Assembly: GCA_015057705.1 (NCBI GenBank) | Contig: SVDU01000001.1 | Coordinates: 186,001 to 250,000 of the forward strand | DNA from: Paenibacillaceae bacterium | Lineage (GTDB): Bacteria > Bacillota > Clostridia > Lachnospirales > Lachnospiraceae | Direction: 5' to 3' | DNA: 64,000 nt | Part shown: piece after piece, positions 1-9,446 of the stretch | How the letters are laid out: every line of letters begins with the position of its first letter | How positions within the stretch are numbered: position 1 is the first letter of the stretch | Program-made: the position numbers and the translations under genes | Notes under the pieces: model-generated | What the model saw: only the letters and a program-made list of their open reading frames with translations | Told to the model about the DNA's origin: nothing | Database searches by the model: none

Positions 1-1
1 T

Positions 2-895
2 CTACGGTATTTACAGCGGGACTGGCAGCTATATGTACTTATGGTTCTGCCGATGCTTTTTATACTGGTCTTTAAATTCCTGCCATACAGCGGCCTGTCC
101 ATTGCATTTAAGGATTATAAGGTGGCAAAGGGGTATGCCGGAAGTTCCTGGGTGGGATTTTCCATCTTTCATAAGGTTTTTGGCAAACGGGATTTTGGTC
201 AGGCATTAACCAACACTTTGTTGTTGAATATCATGGATCTGGTATTTGGTTTCCCCATGCCAATAATTTTGGCACTTATCCTTAATGAAATCAAAAACAG
301 ATACTTTAAAAGCATCATGCAGACACTTTTGTATTTACCTCATTTTTTGTCCTGGGTCATTATTGGAGGAATCGGTTATTCCATGTTCTCCGTCAGCAGC
401 GGTGTGGTGAATGTCCTGATAAAGAATGCCGGTCATAGTCCTATTCCGTTTCTTCAGGAGAATACCTGGTGGCTGATCAGTTATGTGCTCATTGGTGTGT
501 GGCAGTCCATGGGCTGGGGAACCATTATTTATCTGGCCGCCATCACCGGTGTGAATTCCGAGCTTTATGAAGCAGCAAGAGTGGATGGTGCCGGAAGGTT
601 AAAACAGTGTATTCACGTAACACTTCCCTGCATACGAAGCACCATTGTAACACTGCTGATTATGAATCTTGGAAAGCTGATGGGTGGATCCTTTGAACGG
701 GTATTTGCTCTTGCCAATGCCAAGGCGACACAATATACCACCACCATTCCGGTTTTGGTGTACCGGTGGGGAATTGAAAGCGGAAAATTCAGCGAAGCAA
801 CTGCACTGGGGCTTTTTCAGTCCGTAATTGGTCTGACACTTGTGGTGGCGGCTGATCTCATAGCCAAACGGCTGGGTGAAGATGGTCTGATATAA
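2..895 (+). CDS. Sugar ABC transporter permease, LplB type (5' end cut off)
   Basis: Inner-membrane permease of a CUT1-type carbohydrate importer. The frame is open from base 2, and the residues before the first ATG (RDWQLYVLM) are typical LplB N-terminal sequence, so the real start lies upstream of the window. Hydrophobic segments are spread along the protein. The EAA loop that contacts the ATPase is visible as YEAARVDGAGRLKQ, about two thirds along. It is followed after 12 nt by a second permease, and then a binding protein, in one operon. No ATPase gene is visible; such systems commonly share an MsmK-type ATPase encoded elsewhere. Confidence 0.93.
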   Translation, partial: LRYLQRDWQLYVLMVLPMLFILVFKFLPYSGLSIAFKDYKVAKGYAGSSWVGFSIFHKVFGKRDFGQALTNTLLLNIMDLVFGFPMPIILALILNEIKNRYFKSIMQTLLYLPHFLSWVIIGGIGYSMFSVSSGVVNVLIKNAGHSPIPFLQENTWWLISYVLIGVWQSMGWGTIIYLAAITGVNSELYEAARVDGAGRLKQCIHVTLPCIRSTIVTLLIMNLGKLMGGSFERVFALANAKATQYTTTIPVLVYRWGIESGKFSEATALGLFQSVIGLTLVVAADLIAKRLGEDGLI

Positions 896-907
896 GGAGG
901 GGGAAAG

Positions 908-1822
908 ATGAATCAATATCAATATAAAAAGCCTTGGGCATGGACCAGGACCAGAAAAAAGGATTTTGTGGTTGATGTATTTTTTCATATCCTGCTCATT
1001 GCAATTTCTATGACATGTCTGCTTCCGTTCATCCATATATTTGCAAAGTCCGTCAGCAGAGAAGCATATGTAATTGCAAATAAGATCTTTCTGGTGCCAA
1101 AAGAAATCAACTTTGATGCTTACAGAAAAGTTTTACAGGATACATCAATTGTAAGATCTTTATATGTTTCCGTAATCGTAACGGTTTCTTTCACTGCAAT
1201 CGGGACATTTCTTACCATAAGCGCTGCCTACGCCTTAAGCCGGGTTCAGCTAAAGGGCAGAAAAATTATGACATTTTTAATTATGTTCACCATGTATTTT
1301 ACAGCCGGAACCATACCCGATTATTTACTGATGAACGATCTGCATATGCTGGATACCTGGTGGTGCATGATTTTACCTTTGTCTTTTGCAGCCTATAATT
1401 TCCTGATTATGAAAAATAACTTTAAGGCCTCCATACCAGACAGCCTGATCGAGTCAGCCTTAATAGACGGCGCCAGCCATTTTAAAATCTTAAGCTATAT
1501 TGTGGTGCCGCTTTCCAAACCCATTATTGCGACAATTTCTCTGTTTTACGCGGTAGGACGGTGGAATGCTTATTCTGATGCATTGTTTTATATCAAGCAA
1601 AGGGTGGATTTACGCCCGCTGCAGTTAAAACTCTACTATCTGGTGGTTGCTGCCAGTGAATCCTTTAAAGCAGAGGGAGGACTAACGGCAGGTCAGATCA
1701 CCAATCCGGAGGTCTTAAAGGCTTCCTGTATTATTTTTGCAACATTGCCCATTATCTGTATCTATCCCTTTATACAAAAATATTTTGTACAGGGGACCAT
1801 GATAGGTGCAGTAAAAGGCTGA
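908..1822 (+). CDS. Sugar ABC transporter permease, LplC/YtcP type
   Basis: Second membrane subunit of the same importer, 304 aa, of normal family length. A strong ribosome binding site (AAGGAGGGGG) sits just before the ATG. The N-terminal transmembrane segment (FHILLIAISMTCLLPFIHIF) and the EAA-type loop (IESALIDGASHFKI) are visible, and the C-terminus ends in the common GTMIGAVKG motif of this family. It lies between the LplB-like permease and the binding protein. The substrate is inferred from the downstream enzymes to be a pectin-derived oligosaccharide. Confidence 0.94.
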   Translation: MNQYQYKKPWAWTRTRKKDFVVDVFFHILLIAISMTCLLPFIHIFAKSVSREAYVIANKIFLVPKEINFDAYRKVLQDTSIVRSLYVSVIVTVSFTAIGTFLTISAAYALSRVQLKGRKIMTFLIMFTMYFTAGTIPDYLLMNDLHMLDTWWCMILPLSFAAYNFLIMKNNFKASIPDSLIESALIDGASHFKILSYIVVPLSKPIIATISLFYAVGRWNAYSDALFYIKQRVDLRPLQLKLYYLVVAASESFKAEGGLTAGQITNPEVLKASCIIFATLPIICIYPFIQKYFVQGTMIGAVKG

Positions 1823-1854
1823 TGATAATGGTAAGAAAGAAAAGGAGGATATTC

Positions 1855-3528
1855 ATGAGGAAAAGGATGAGTTTAAAAAGGGCAGCGGCGTGGGGGACTA
1901 TTTTTGCAATGACAGCAGGGCTGATGTCCGGATGCAGCGCCAAAAAGGAGGCGTTTGAATCCGTGGAAGAGAAAAAGATAGAAGAAACGGCTCAGACAGC
2001 AGAAACCGAATCAAAATCAGAGGGAAAAAGTTACACAGATTATTCCAAGGGTTTTCCTGAGAAGGTAACAATCAAGATCCCTGTGTATGACAGAGGCTTC
2101 GAAGGCTGGGATCCCGCAAATAATTATTACACCAACTGGATTCAAAAAGAATTTGGCGATAAATACAATGTGACAGTCCAGTATGTGGCAATCAACAGGC
2201 AGAAAGAGATTGCAGATTACATGCAGATGATCGCTGCCGGCAATGCCCCTGATATTATTTTCCATTACGACATGCCCCAGGCGGTTAACTACAATTCCGA
2301 GGGCGCCATGCAGGAACTGGACCTTGATGAAATAAAATACTATGCACCTGATTACTATAAGAATGCAGAAAAAATAATCAATCAATACGGAAAGCTGGAT
2401 GGGAAAAATACATTCTTCTTTGCACAGAGAAATCCAATTTATTATAACTGGGTGACTCTGATCCGGCAGGACTGGCTGGATAAAGTAGGAAAACAGAAGC
2501 CTGCCACAAGAGAGGAACTTCAAGGGGCGGCCAAAGCGTGGAAGGAAGCCGGACTTGGCAAGCTGGGAGCCCAGATCGTGAATAAGAGCTATACCTACGA
2601 GTATCCATTTATCAGCTCTTCACCCGATAAAAAGGACTTGAATCTTTATCTGGATCTTAATGTAGCACCTCTTACCTGGAGTGCGACGAAAGATTACTTA
2701 AAAACCATGAATCAGGAATTTAATGATGGTATCCTTGATCCTGAGTTTTACCTAAATGCGGATGATGCCGCATGGAAAGCCGACTTTGTTGCTGGAAATG
2801 TGGGAACTTATTCCTTTTATATTTCTGCAAACACAGATGTGATAAACAGTTTAAAGGCAAACGATCCAGGGGCTGAAGTTTCTGTTTTAAGTCCTACAGC
2901 CCTGTCACCCAAAGGCAGCCATCCGTATTATTATAAATATCCTCCATATGGAATGGTAATGGGAATCAACTCTAAAACAGATGAAAAGCAAAGAGCGGCA
3001 GTCTGGATGTTTTTAAACTGGATGTCCCAGCCTGAGAATCTCTTCTATTTACAAAACGGTGTGGAAGGAGCCAATTATACACTGGATTCCGACAAGATTG
3101 CTGTGCCTGTCAAGGATTTTAAGGGAGAATCCAAGCTTTCCAACAATAACAACAAGGATTACTGGTGTCTGGTTACTGAGATGACTGACTACGGCGATGA
3201 TGCGAAAAATCTGAAAGCCAATACCAGGATGTTAGCTCCTGCTGGTTATGAAGACCTGGTGAAACAATCCTATGATTATGCCAAAGAAGTGGAACAGTAT
3301 GGGCTGATCAGTCCGATTTTCACCAAGAGTGTTGCATCAACAGGTGAATATGCGGCAGACTTAACTGCCATGTGGCAGGAATTTTATGTAGATATGATTA
3401 CTTGCAAACCGGAGGAATTGGATGCAAAGTATGATGCGTATTGTAAAGAGTATTTAGACAACGGATATCAGGAAATTCTGGATGAAAAACAGAAGCTGAT
3501 TGATTCCGGTGATTTTATCGCTCAATAA
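1855..3528 (+). CDS. Extracellular solute-binding lipoprotein (sugar ABC importer)
   Basis: Binding protein of the LplBC-type importer, 557 aa. The frame is open from 1822, but ATG 1855 is the better start: AAAGGAGG lies 6 nt before it and it places a basic N-terminus (MRKRMSLKR) directly before a hydrophobic core. The lipobox LMSGC puts the lipidated cysteine at residue 27. An acidic, Ser/Thr-rich linker follows, then a large bilobal fold as in LplA-type proteins, which are longer than ordinary CUT1 binding proteins. Expected location is the outer face of the membrane. A hairpin follows the stop codon and may lower expression of the downstream enzymes relative to this protein. Confidence 0.92.
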   Translation: MRKRMSLKRAAAWGTIFAMTAGLMSGCSAKKEAFESVEEKKIEETAQTAETESKSEGKSYTDYSKGFPEKVTIKIPVYDRGFEGWDPANNYYTNWIQKEFGDKYNVTVQYVAINRQKEIADYMQMIAAGNAPDIIFHYDMPQAVNYNSEGAMQELDLDEIKYYAPDYYKNAEKIINQYGKLDGKNTFFFAQRNPIYYNWVTLIRQDWLDKVGKQKPATREELQGAAKAWKEAGLGKLGAQIVNKSYTYEYPFISSSPDKKDLNLYLDLNVAPLTWSATKDYLKTMNQEFNDGILDPEFYLNADDAAWKADFVAGNVGTYSFYISANTDVINSLKANDPGAEVSVLSPTALSPKGSHPYYYKYPPYGMVMGINSKTDEKQRAAVWMFLNWMSQPENLFYLQNGVEGANYTLDSDKIAVPVKDFKGESKLSNNNNKDYWCLVTEMTDYGDDAKNLKANTRMLAPAGYEDLVKQSYDYAKEVEQYGLISPIFTKSVASTGEYAADLTAMWQEFYVDMITCKPEELDAKYDAYCKEYLDNGYQEILDEKQKLIDSGDFIAQ

Positions 3529-3536
3529 GAACATGG

Positions 3537-3571
3537 GGGCTGTTGCGGATCTGGCAGCAGCCCTTTCTTAA
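3537..3571 (+). terminator. Intercistronic hairpin after the binding-protein gene
   Basis: A 10-bp stem (GGGCTGTTGC at 3537-3546 with GCAGCAGCCC at 3554-3563, one G-U pair) is followed by TTTCTT. It resembles a weak terminator. Because the next gene starts only 22 nt later in the same direction with its own ribosome binding site, partial termination or 3' mRNA protection is more likely than a full stop. Confidence 0.55.
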
Positions 3572-3592
3572 AAAGCCGGAAAAGGAGTTATT

Positions 3593-4804
3593 ATGACACA
3601 ATATGTTTTTTATCAGACAGAGGACAGGAAAACCACTGGAATTCAAGTAGAACCATCCCGGTATTATGAATCCGGCGGAGGGTTTGGCTTTTCCTATTCA
3701 TGCAGCCTGCCCGAGCTTAATACCGGATTTATTCCTGGACCGGAGGTTCTAAAGGAAATTGAAGTAAAACAGGATCAGAAAGGCTGTTATGTTGATTCTA
3801 AAGCAGCATTTTTCCCCTTATCGTTCCAGGCAGATGTAAAGCAACAGGGAAATTATCTCATGACGATTACCCTTTACGCTGAGGAAGAAGAAAAAGAGGT
3901 ACTCTTGTTTGTGGGCAGGAGGCAGCTGGTCTGGCGGGGCAGCTTAAAAGCCCAGGAAGAATGGAGCCAGTCCTTTCCGGTAACCATTACGGATTTTATA
4001 CCAAGAGGAGAAACTGAACGGTTTCGGGATGGGGCTGTAAAAGTGACTGTAATCAGCAGGTCAGTCCGTTTAAAAAAGCTGGACATAAAAAAATGGAAGG
4101 GGAGGACGATCTATCTGGCGGGAGATTCTACTGTGACCGATCAGACTGCCGATTATCCTTACAATCCCGCAGAGAGTTATGGGGGCTGGGGTCAGATGCT
4201 TCCTGCATTTCTAAACGGCGCTTATGCGGTTTCCAATCATGCCCACTCCGGTCTTACTACAGAAAGCTTCCGGACAGAGGGGCATTATAAGATTCTGATG
4301 GAGTATATCAGTGAAGGAGACATCTGCCTGTTCCAATTTGGTCATAATGACCAGAAACTCGATCATCTGGGTGCAGCAGAGGGCTACCGGAATAACCTGA
4401 TTCGATATGTTGAAGAAATCCGGAAAAAGGGAGCCATTCCCGTATTCATCACACCACTGGCCAGAAACAGCTGGCTGGAAAATGGAGAAATTTACGACGA
4501 CCGATTAAAAGAATATGGGGAAGAGGTTATGCAGCTTTCAAAAAATATGGCAGTACCTGTAGTGGACCTCCACGAAATGAGTATGGAATTTATAAAAGAA
4601 CATGGTCTTTACCAGTCTGGACGATGGTTTTATCCCTCGGATTATACTCATACCAATGATTACGGTGGGTGGAAAATGGCTGGCTTTGTATGGAAGGGAT
4701 TGATTAAATCAGGTGTGATATCAGCGGACGAAAAGAAGATTCCTGTATGGGATCCCCCAAAGGGAGATGTCCGGTTATCAATAAATAAAGGAGAACATTT
4801 ATGA
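3593..4804 (+). CDS. Rhamnogalacturonan acetylesterase-like SGNH hydrolase (CE12 type)
   Basis: Probably removes acetyl groups from pectin-derived oligosaccharides. The 403-aa protein has an N-terminal beta-rich region (about residues 1-165) and then an SGNH hydrolase domain. The block I motif GDST lies near residue 178, GGWGQML follows, the block III motif GHND is near residue 250, and the catalytic Asp/His block is DYTHTND near residue 350. This set is characteristic of the rhamnogalacturonan acetylesterase family. There is no signal peptide, so it should act in the cytoplasm on imported substrate. RBS AAAGGAG is 5 nt before the ATG. It overlaps the next gene by 4 nt (ATGA), indicating translational coupling. 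Confidence 0.85.
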   Translation: MTQYVFYQTEDRKTTGIQVEPSRYYESGGGFGFSYSCSLPELNTGFIPGPEVLKEIEVKQDQKGCYVDSKAAFFPLSFQADVKQQGNYLMTITLYAEEEEKEVLLFVGRRQLVWRGSLKAQEEWSQSFPVTITDFIPRGETERFRDGAVKVTVISRSVRLKKLDIKKWKGRTIYLAGDSTVTDQTADYPYNPAESYGGWGQMLPAFLNGAYAVSNHAHSGLTTESFRTEGHYKILMEYISEGDICLFQFGHNDQKLDHLGAAEGYRNNLIRYVEEIRKKGAIPVFITPLARNSWLENGEIYDDRLKEYGEEVMQLSKNMAVPVVDLHEMSMEFIKEHGLYQSGRWFYPSDYTHTNDYGGWKMAGFVWKGLIKSGVISADEKKIPVWDPPKGDVRLSINKGEHL

Positions 4805-6957
4805 GTGAGACAGAAAAAGGAAGTTTTACCCTTCCCGGAGAATCCGGCTATGAAGAATTAACCCTGGAGCTTGCAAAACGCTGGGGTGCAGATATGATAC
4901 GTGACAGTGATGGAACGGTACTTTCTGACGAACTGATCAACGCAGGATATGGAATTTATTCCACAATCTGTCTGATTCGGGATCACAACCAATGGGCAAA
5001 CGCTCATCCCCAGCAGCTTCAGCAGACTTTTTTAATGACTGAGCCAAGATCAGCAACTGGTGATAACCTGGAGATTTCTTTGCTGGAAGATTTTTACAAA
5101 GAGCAGTTTCGTATCAATGAAAGCAAAGAATCCATAAAATACTGGCAGGTATATGACCGAACGTCTAACATAGAGTTAAGCAGCGATTTATGGAGCTATG
5201 ATCCCCAGACCCAGTCAGTAACAATCAGGGATATTATGCCTTTTCATCAATACACCGTGAATTTTCTGGCATATCGGATATGGGAAGAGATCTCCATGTA
5301 TAATCATGTGACCAATCACTGGGAGAAAGAGCATCTGATGCCTCTGGACCCAAGGCATGAGGAAACAAGAAACTATTTATACAACTGGCTTAAAACATGG
5401 TGTGAGGAGCATCCAACCACAACTGTGGTGCGTTTTACCTCTCTCTTTTATAACTTTGTCTGGATGTGGGGAAGCAGCGAGAGAAAACGAAATCTGTTCA
5501 GTGACTGGGGTTCCTATGATTTTACGGTAAGCCCGGCGGCACTGCAACAATTTGAAGAGGAATACGGTTATAGTCTGGTTTCCGAGGACTTTGTTAATCA
5601 GGGGAAATTTCACGTAACCCATATGCCGCCGGGAAGACGTCAGCTTGATTATATGGAATTCATTAACCGCTTTGTGGTGAATTATGGAAAACAGCTGGTA
5701 GATCTGGTCCACAGCTATGGAAAGCAGGCCTGCGTTTTTTACGATGACAGCTGGATTGGTCTGGAGCCCTATCACAGCAGGTTTAAAGAGTTTGGTTTTG
5801 ACGGGCTTATCAAATGTGTATTCTCTGGCTATGAGGCAAGACTTTGTGCGGGCGTACCGGTTAAAACCCACGAACTGAGGCTTCACCCTTATCTGTTTCC
5901 TGTTGGGTTAAACGGTACGCCTACATTTGCGCCGGGAGGCAATCCCACAAAGGATGCCCTTGAATACTGGAACAGAGTCAGACGTGCACTCCTGCGCCAG
6001 AAGATTGACCGGATCGGTCTAGGCGGATATCTTCATCTGACTGCCGATTATCCGGACTTTTGCAGCTGTATAGAGAAAATAGCAGATGAATTCCGTACCT
6101 TTAAAGGATTGCATGAAGCAGGAGAAGTGTATACACTTCCCATAAAAACAGCTGTTGTCCATGCCTGGGGAAAATTAAGGTCATGGACTTTATCCGGACA
6201 TTTTCACGAAACATATATGCATGATCTCATTCACATAAACGAAGCCTTATCCGGGCTTCCATTGCAGGTAGAGTTTATAAGCTTTGAAGACATTAAAAAC
6301 GGGGCATTAAATCATGTTGATGTTCTTATTAATGCAGGGGCGTACGGGACTGCCTGGAGTGGAGGGGATGCCTGGAAAGAGGATAAAATAGTAGAAGAAA
6401 CAGCCCGGTTTGTTCATAATGGAGGTGTATTTCTGGGAGTGAATGAACCCTCTGGGGCAGACGGATATCAGACTTTTTTCCGCATGTCACAGGTGCTTGG
6501 AATTGATCAGGATACAGGTGCCAGAGTGTGCCATGGGCGCATGGAATATAAGATAGAAACAATTAAAGGACTGATTCCAGAGGGAGCCCGGATAAATGGG
6601 AAAAAGGGTTTGTTCCTGACCGATCAGGAAACCTCTGTCCTGGCAGAGGAAAATAATGTCCCGTCCATTACGTATCATCCATTTGGAATGGGAGTCGGAA
6701 TTTATTTAAGCAGCTTTTCATTTAACAATATCAATACAAGAATGCTGTTAAATCTCATCCTTTACAGCAGAAACAGAAATCTGGATCAGAACTATCTGAC
6801 GGATAATCCAGAGACGGAATGTGCCTGGTATCCGGATTGCCGGACACTTGTAATTGTCAACAACAGTGAGATCCCCCAGACTGCATGTGTTAAAACGGAA
6901 TATTCCGTGGTAAAATCTGTACTCGCTCCTTATGAAACCATAATAAAAGTGATGTAA
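4801..6957 (+). CDS. GH112 beta-galactoside phosphorylase (candidate galactosyl-1,4-L-rhamnose phosphorylase)
   Basis: 718-aa cytoplasmic phosphorylase of the GH112 family, which splits beta-galactosides with phosphate to give alpha-galactose 1-phosphate. The family is clear from the N-terminal block (SGYEELTLELAKRWGADMIR) and the YDDSWIGLEPY segment, whose Asp aligns with the family's catalytic acid as I recall it. The family contains galacto-N-biose/lacto-N-biose phosphorylase and D-galactosyl-1,4-L-rhamnose phosphorylase, the latter known from Clostridium phytofermentans. The adjoining CE12 esterase and LplBC importer favour the rhamnose-acting form, since Gal-Rha units derive from rhamnogalacturonan I. 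That specificity is inference. No terminator with a U-tract is evident after the stop. Confidence 0.88.
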   Translation: MSETEKGSFTLPGESGYEELTLELAKRWGADMIRDSDGTVLSDELINAGYGIYSTICLIRDHNQWANAHPQQLQQTFLMTEPRSATGDNLEISLLEDFYKEQFRINESKESIKYWQVYDRTSNIELSSDLWSYDPQTQSVTIRDIMPFHQYTVNFLAYRIWEEISMYNHVTNHWEKEHLMPLDPRHEETRNYLYNWLKTWCEEHPTTTVVRFTSLFYNFVWMWGSSERKRNLFSDWGSYDFTVSPAALQQFEEEYGYSLVSEDFVNQGKFHVTHMPPGRRQLDYMEFINRFVVNYGKQLVDLVHSYGKQACVFYDDSWIGLEPYHSRFKEFGFDGLIKCVFSGYEARLCAGVPVKTHELRLHPYLFPVGLNGTPTFAPGGNPTKDALEYWNRVRRALLRQKIDRIGLGGYLHLTADYPDFCSCIEKIADEFRTFKGLHEAGEVYTLPIKTAVVHAWGKLRSWTLSGHFHETYMHDLIHINEALSGLPLQVEFISFEDIKNGALNHVDVLINAGAYGTAWSGGDAWKEDKIVEETARFVHNGGVFLGVNEPSGADGYQTFFRMSQVLGIDQDTGARVCHGRMEYKIETIKGLIPEGARINGKKGLFLTDQETSVLAEENNVPSITYHPFGMGVGIYLSSFSFNNINTRMLLNLILYSRNRNLDQNYLTDNPETECAWYPDCRTLVIVNNSEIPQTACVKTEYSVVKSVLAPYETIIKVM

Positions 6958-7012
6958 ATTGGTTAATTGTTATGAAAAATAACAAAAAAACATTACAATT
7001 ATTGTATAAATA

Positions 7013-7021
7013 TGGTATAAT
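7013..7021 (+). promoter_or_regulatory. Extended -10 promoter before the first chemoreceptor gene
   Basis: TGGTATAAT is a full extended -10 element (TGn plus TATAAT), 42 nt before the chosen start. No good -35 is seen at 17 nt, which extended -10 promoters do not need. It would allow the chemoreceptor to be transcribed separately from the sugar operon. Confidence 0.55.
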
Positions 7022-7062
7022 CTGGTTGACATACAGACATGCTGCGGAAGGGGGATTACGCA

Positions 7063-9222
7063 ATGATGTGGAAACGATTAGGAAAGGGGAAAAAAATACG
7101 GTTAGGAAACGGGGGCAGATTTACACATCTTTCAACAAGAATTGCATTTATGGCTGGAATTATGCTGGTGGTTGTATTTGGTATGTTAATCGGATTTACA
7201 TCCCGAATGACAAAGCGCGCGATGCAGCAGTCAGCATTTGGGGAACTAAAAACCCTGGCATCAGAAAACGGGAAAGATATCCAGCAGATCTTTGATACAG
7301 CAAACCAGGTATCCAACCGGATCACCTATTATCTGGAAAACTCATCGGATAACAGAAAATTAATGCTGAGTCTTAGGATCAAGTCAGGTAATACGGCGGA
7401 GCCGTTTTATAAAAGCCGGATATCAGACAAAGTAACACTGGATACCAATGGAATGAGAATTGAAGACTATATGATTTCAACCATTCGATCCTCTGTTATG
7501 TATTCTGAGGATATTAAGGGTATCAGTATTATGTTCGAGCAGTACGGGCTGAGTTCGGCTGCCAGAAGCTACGGAATCTATTCCAGCCAGGATGGAACTG
7601 TTACAAGCTGTGGTAATTATGAAGATTACTCATCAAAAGACTATTATCAGAAAGTGCTGGAGACGGGAGAGCGGGTTATTACAGAGCCTTATGAGTCAAA
7701 TGGTGGGATGATTATTACCATGGCAGTGCCGGTAAGTGTCAATGACAGGATGCTTTGTGTGGTTTCTGTGGATGTGGGACTGGACCGGTTCAGCCAGGTA
7801 AAAACAGCCGCTTCCTATCCAAGTATGTTCACCTTTATTCTGAATGAAGCCGGAACCATCATATCTGAAAGTACGGGAAAAGGACTTGCCGGAACCAATG
7901 TATCTGATTTTGTCAGCACCAAATCCTGCAAGGAAGGAATAAAAGCAGGAGTTTCATCAGGAGAAGCGTTTCATGTAATTGATGGAGATCGTAAGGGACA
8001 AGTATATTATTTTTTTGAGCCAATCCAGTTAAACGGTTCCATCTGGTATTCTGTTACAGCGGTAAATGCCGGCGATATGAACCGGGAGGCTGAACGTATG
8101 GCTACCCTGATGACAGTCATATCTGTGGCAGCCATGATCATAATTTTGTTTATGATCACTGCAGTTATAAAGAAACAGTTAAAGCCCTTACATAAGTTAT
8201 CTGCAGCAGCGGAACAGATTGCAGAGGGAGATTTAAGTGGATTTTCCGGAGTGGAATCAAGAGATGAGATCGGTCAGACTGCGAAGTCCTTTGAGCAAAT
8301 GTCGTCGAATTTAAAAATAATTATTGACCGGATTTCCCTGGCTCTTCATGAGATTTCGGACAATCATCTGGATCTGGATGTGGATATGGGGCTGTCCGGA
8401 GATTTCTTCAAACTGGAAGAAGCAGTAAAAAAAATCACGTTAAACTTAAATGCAGTTATGTATGAAGTGAATCAGTCAGCCGGTCAGGTAGCTGCAAGTT
8501 CGGGTCAGGTAGCAGAGGGGTCCAAGGTTTTGGCAGATGGAGCAGATGCCCAGGAAAAAACCATTGAGCTGCTGTCAGGATCCGTAAATCATGTGTCTGG
8601 AAATATTAAGAAGCTGGCCGAAAAAGCTGGAGATGTTTCCATGCAGGTTCAGCAGACCGGGACCGAAGTGGTAAACTGTGATATGTCCATGCAGAACTTA
8701 TCAAAAGCCATGGATGAAATACGTGTTTCTTCCGGAGAAATTGAAAAAATTATTAAAGTAATTGAAGACATTGCTTTTCAGACCAATATTCTGGCATTGA
8801 ATGCAGCCATCGAAGCTGCCAGAGCCGGAGAATTTGGCAAAGGCTTTGCAGTGGTTGCAGGTGAAGTAAGAAACTTAGCTGCCAAGAGTTCAGAGGCTGC
8901 AAAGAATACAACAGACCTGATTCAGAGTTCCATATCGGCTGTTGAGAATGGAAACAGTCTTTTGAATGAAACTGCCAACTCTCTGATGAAGGTGTTAGAG
9001 GATTCGGCTATGGCAGTGGAAGCAGTGGACTCCATTTCTGCAGCTGCAGGGAAGGAAGCCAAAGCAGTAGAAGAGATAACAAAAGAACTGGACCGGATAT
9101 CTTTAGCAGTCCGCAACAATTCAGCCACAGCAGAGGAAAGTGCTGTTTCCAGCCAGGAACTTTCCAGACAGGCTCAGCTATTGCGTGAATTGGTGGAACG
9201 ATTCCGATTAAGAACCGAATAG
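7063..9222 (+). CDS. Methyl-accepting chemotaxis protein with extracellular Cache-type sensor
   Basis: Transmembrane chemoreceptor of 719 aa. The frame is open from ATG 7039, but GGAAGGGGGA lies 7 nt before ATG 7063, so that start is preferred. Order: first transmembrane helix ([18 protein letters not shown]), a large extracellular region of about 280 residues of double-Cache type, second helix ([18 protein letters not shown]), HAMP domain (about 370-420), and a cytoplasmic signalling hairpin whose tip ([20 protein letters not shown]) lies near residues 567-586. It follows the sugar operon and may sense a related compound; this is inference. A strong terminator follows. Confidence 0.95.
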   Translation: MMWKRLGKGKKIRLGNGGRFTHLSTRIAFMAGIMLVVVFGMLIGFTSRMTKRAMQQSAFGELKTLASENGKDIQQIFDTANQVSNRITYYLENSSDNRKLMLSLRIKSGNTAEPFYKSRISDKVTLDTNGMRIEDYMISTIRSSVMYSEDIKGISIMFEQYGLSSAARSYGIYSSQDGTVTSCGNYEDYSSKDYYQKVLETGERVITEPYESNGGMIITMAVPVSVNDRMLCVVSVDVGLDRFSQVKTAASYPSMFTFILNEAGTIISESTGKGLAGTNVSDFVSTKSCKEGIKAGVSSGEAFHVIDGDRKGQVYYFFEPIQLNGSIWYSVTAVNAGDMNREAERMATLMTVISVAAMIIILFMITAVIKKQLKPLHKLSAAAEQIAEGDLSGFSGVESRDEIGQTAKSFEQMSSNLKIIIDRISLALHEISDNHLDLDVDMGLSGDFFKLEEAVKKITLNLNAVMYEVNQSAGQVAASSGQVAEGSKVLADGADAQEKTIELLSGSVNHVSGNIKKLAEKAGDVSMQVQQTGTEVVNCDMSMQNLSKAMDEIRVSSGEIEKIIKVIEDIAFQTNILALNAAIEAARAGEFGKGFAVVAGEVRNLAAKSSEAAKNTTDLIQSSISAVENGNSLLNETANSLMKVLEDSAMAVEAVDSISAAAGKEAKAVEEITKELDRISLAVRNNSATAEESAVSSQELSRQAQLLRELVERFRLRTE

Positions 9223-9224
9223 AG

Positions 9225-9274
9225 GGAAAACGCAGAGCGAAAATTAACATTTAACTCTGCGTTTTCCTTTTTTT
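9225..9274 (+). terminator. Rho-independent terminator of the first chemoreceptor gene
   Basis: A perfect 13-bp stem (GGAAAACGCAGAG at 9225-9237 with CTCTGCGTTTTCC at 9255-9267) is followed by seven T residues. Confidence 0.95.
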
Positions 9275-9411
9275 CGACAGAAAACAGCAAAAATTGTCTT
9301 AATCTAATCGAAAATATATTCTGCATTTATATAAAATAATACATATATAATCTAAATAATTATATGCAATTTAAAAATTAACAATTAAGTTATAAAATAA
9401 ATAAAAGTATA

Positions 9412-9440
9412 TTGACAAATAACGGAATACAGGCTATAAT
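9412..9440 (+). promoter_or_regulatory. Perfect consensus sigma-A promoter of an orphan transcript
   Basis: TTGACA (9412-9417), a 17-nt spacer and TATAAT (9435-9440) match the housekeeping consensus at all 12 positions, with an A/T-rich upstream stretch. It is the best promoter in the window, yet no substantial protein-coding frame follows it. It drives the candidate RNA at 9447-9821. Confidence 0.9.
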
Positions 9441-9446
9441 TATGAC

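Noticed and set aside
6967-6990. Inverted repeat TTGTTAT/ATAACAA after the GH112 gene as terminator
   Set aside because: The stem is A/T-only and followed by A residues on the plus strand rather than a U-tract.
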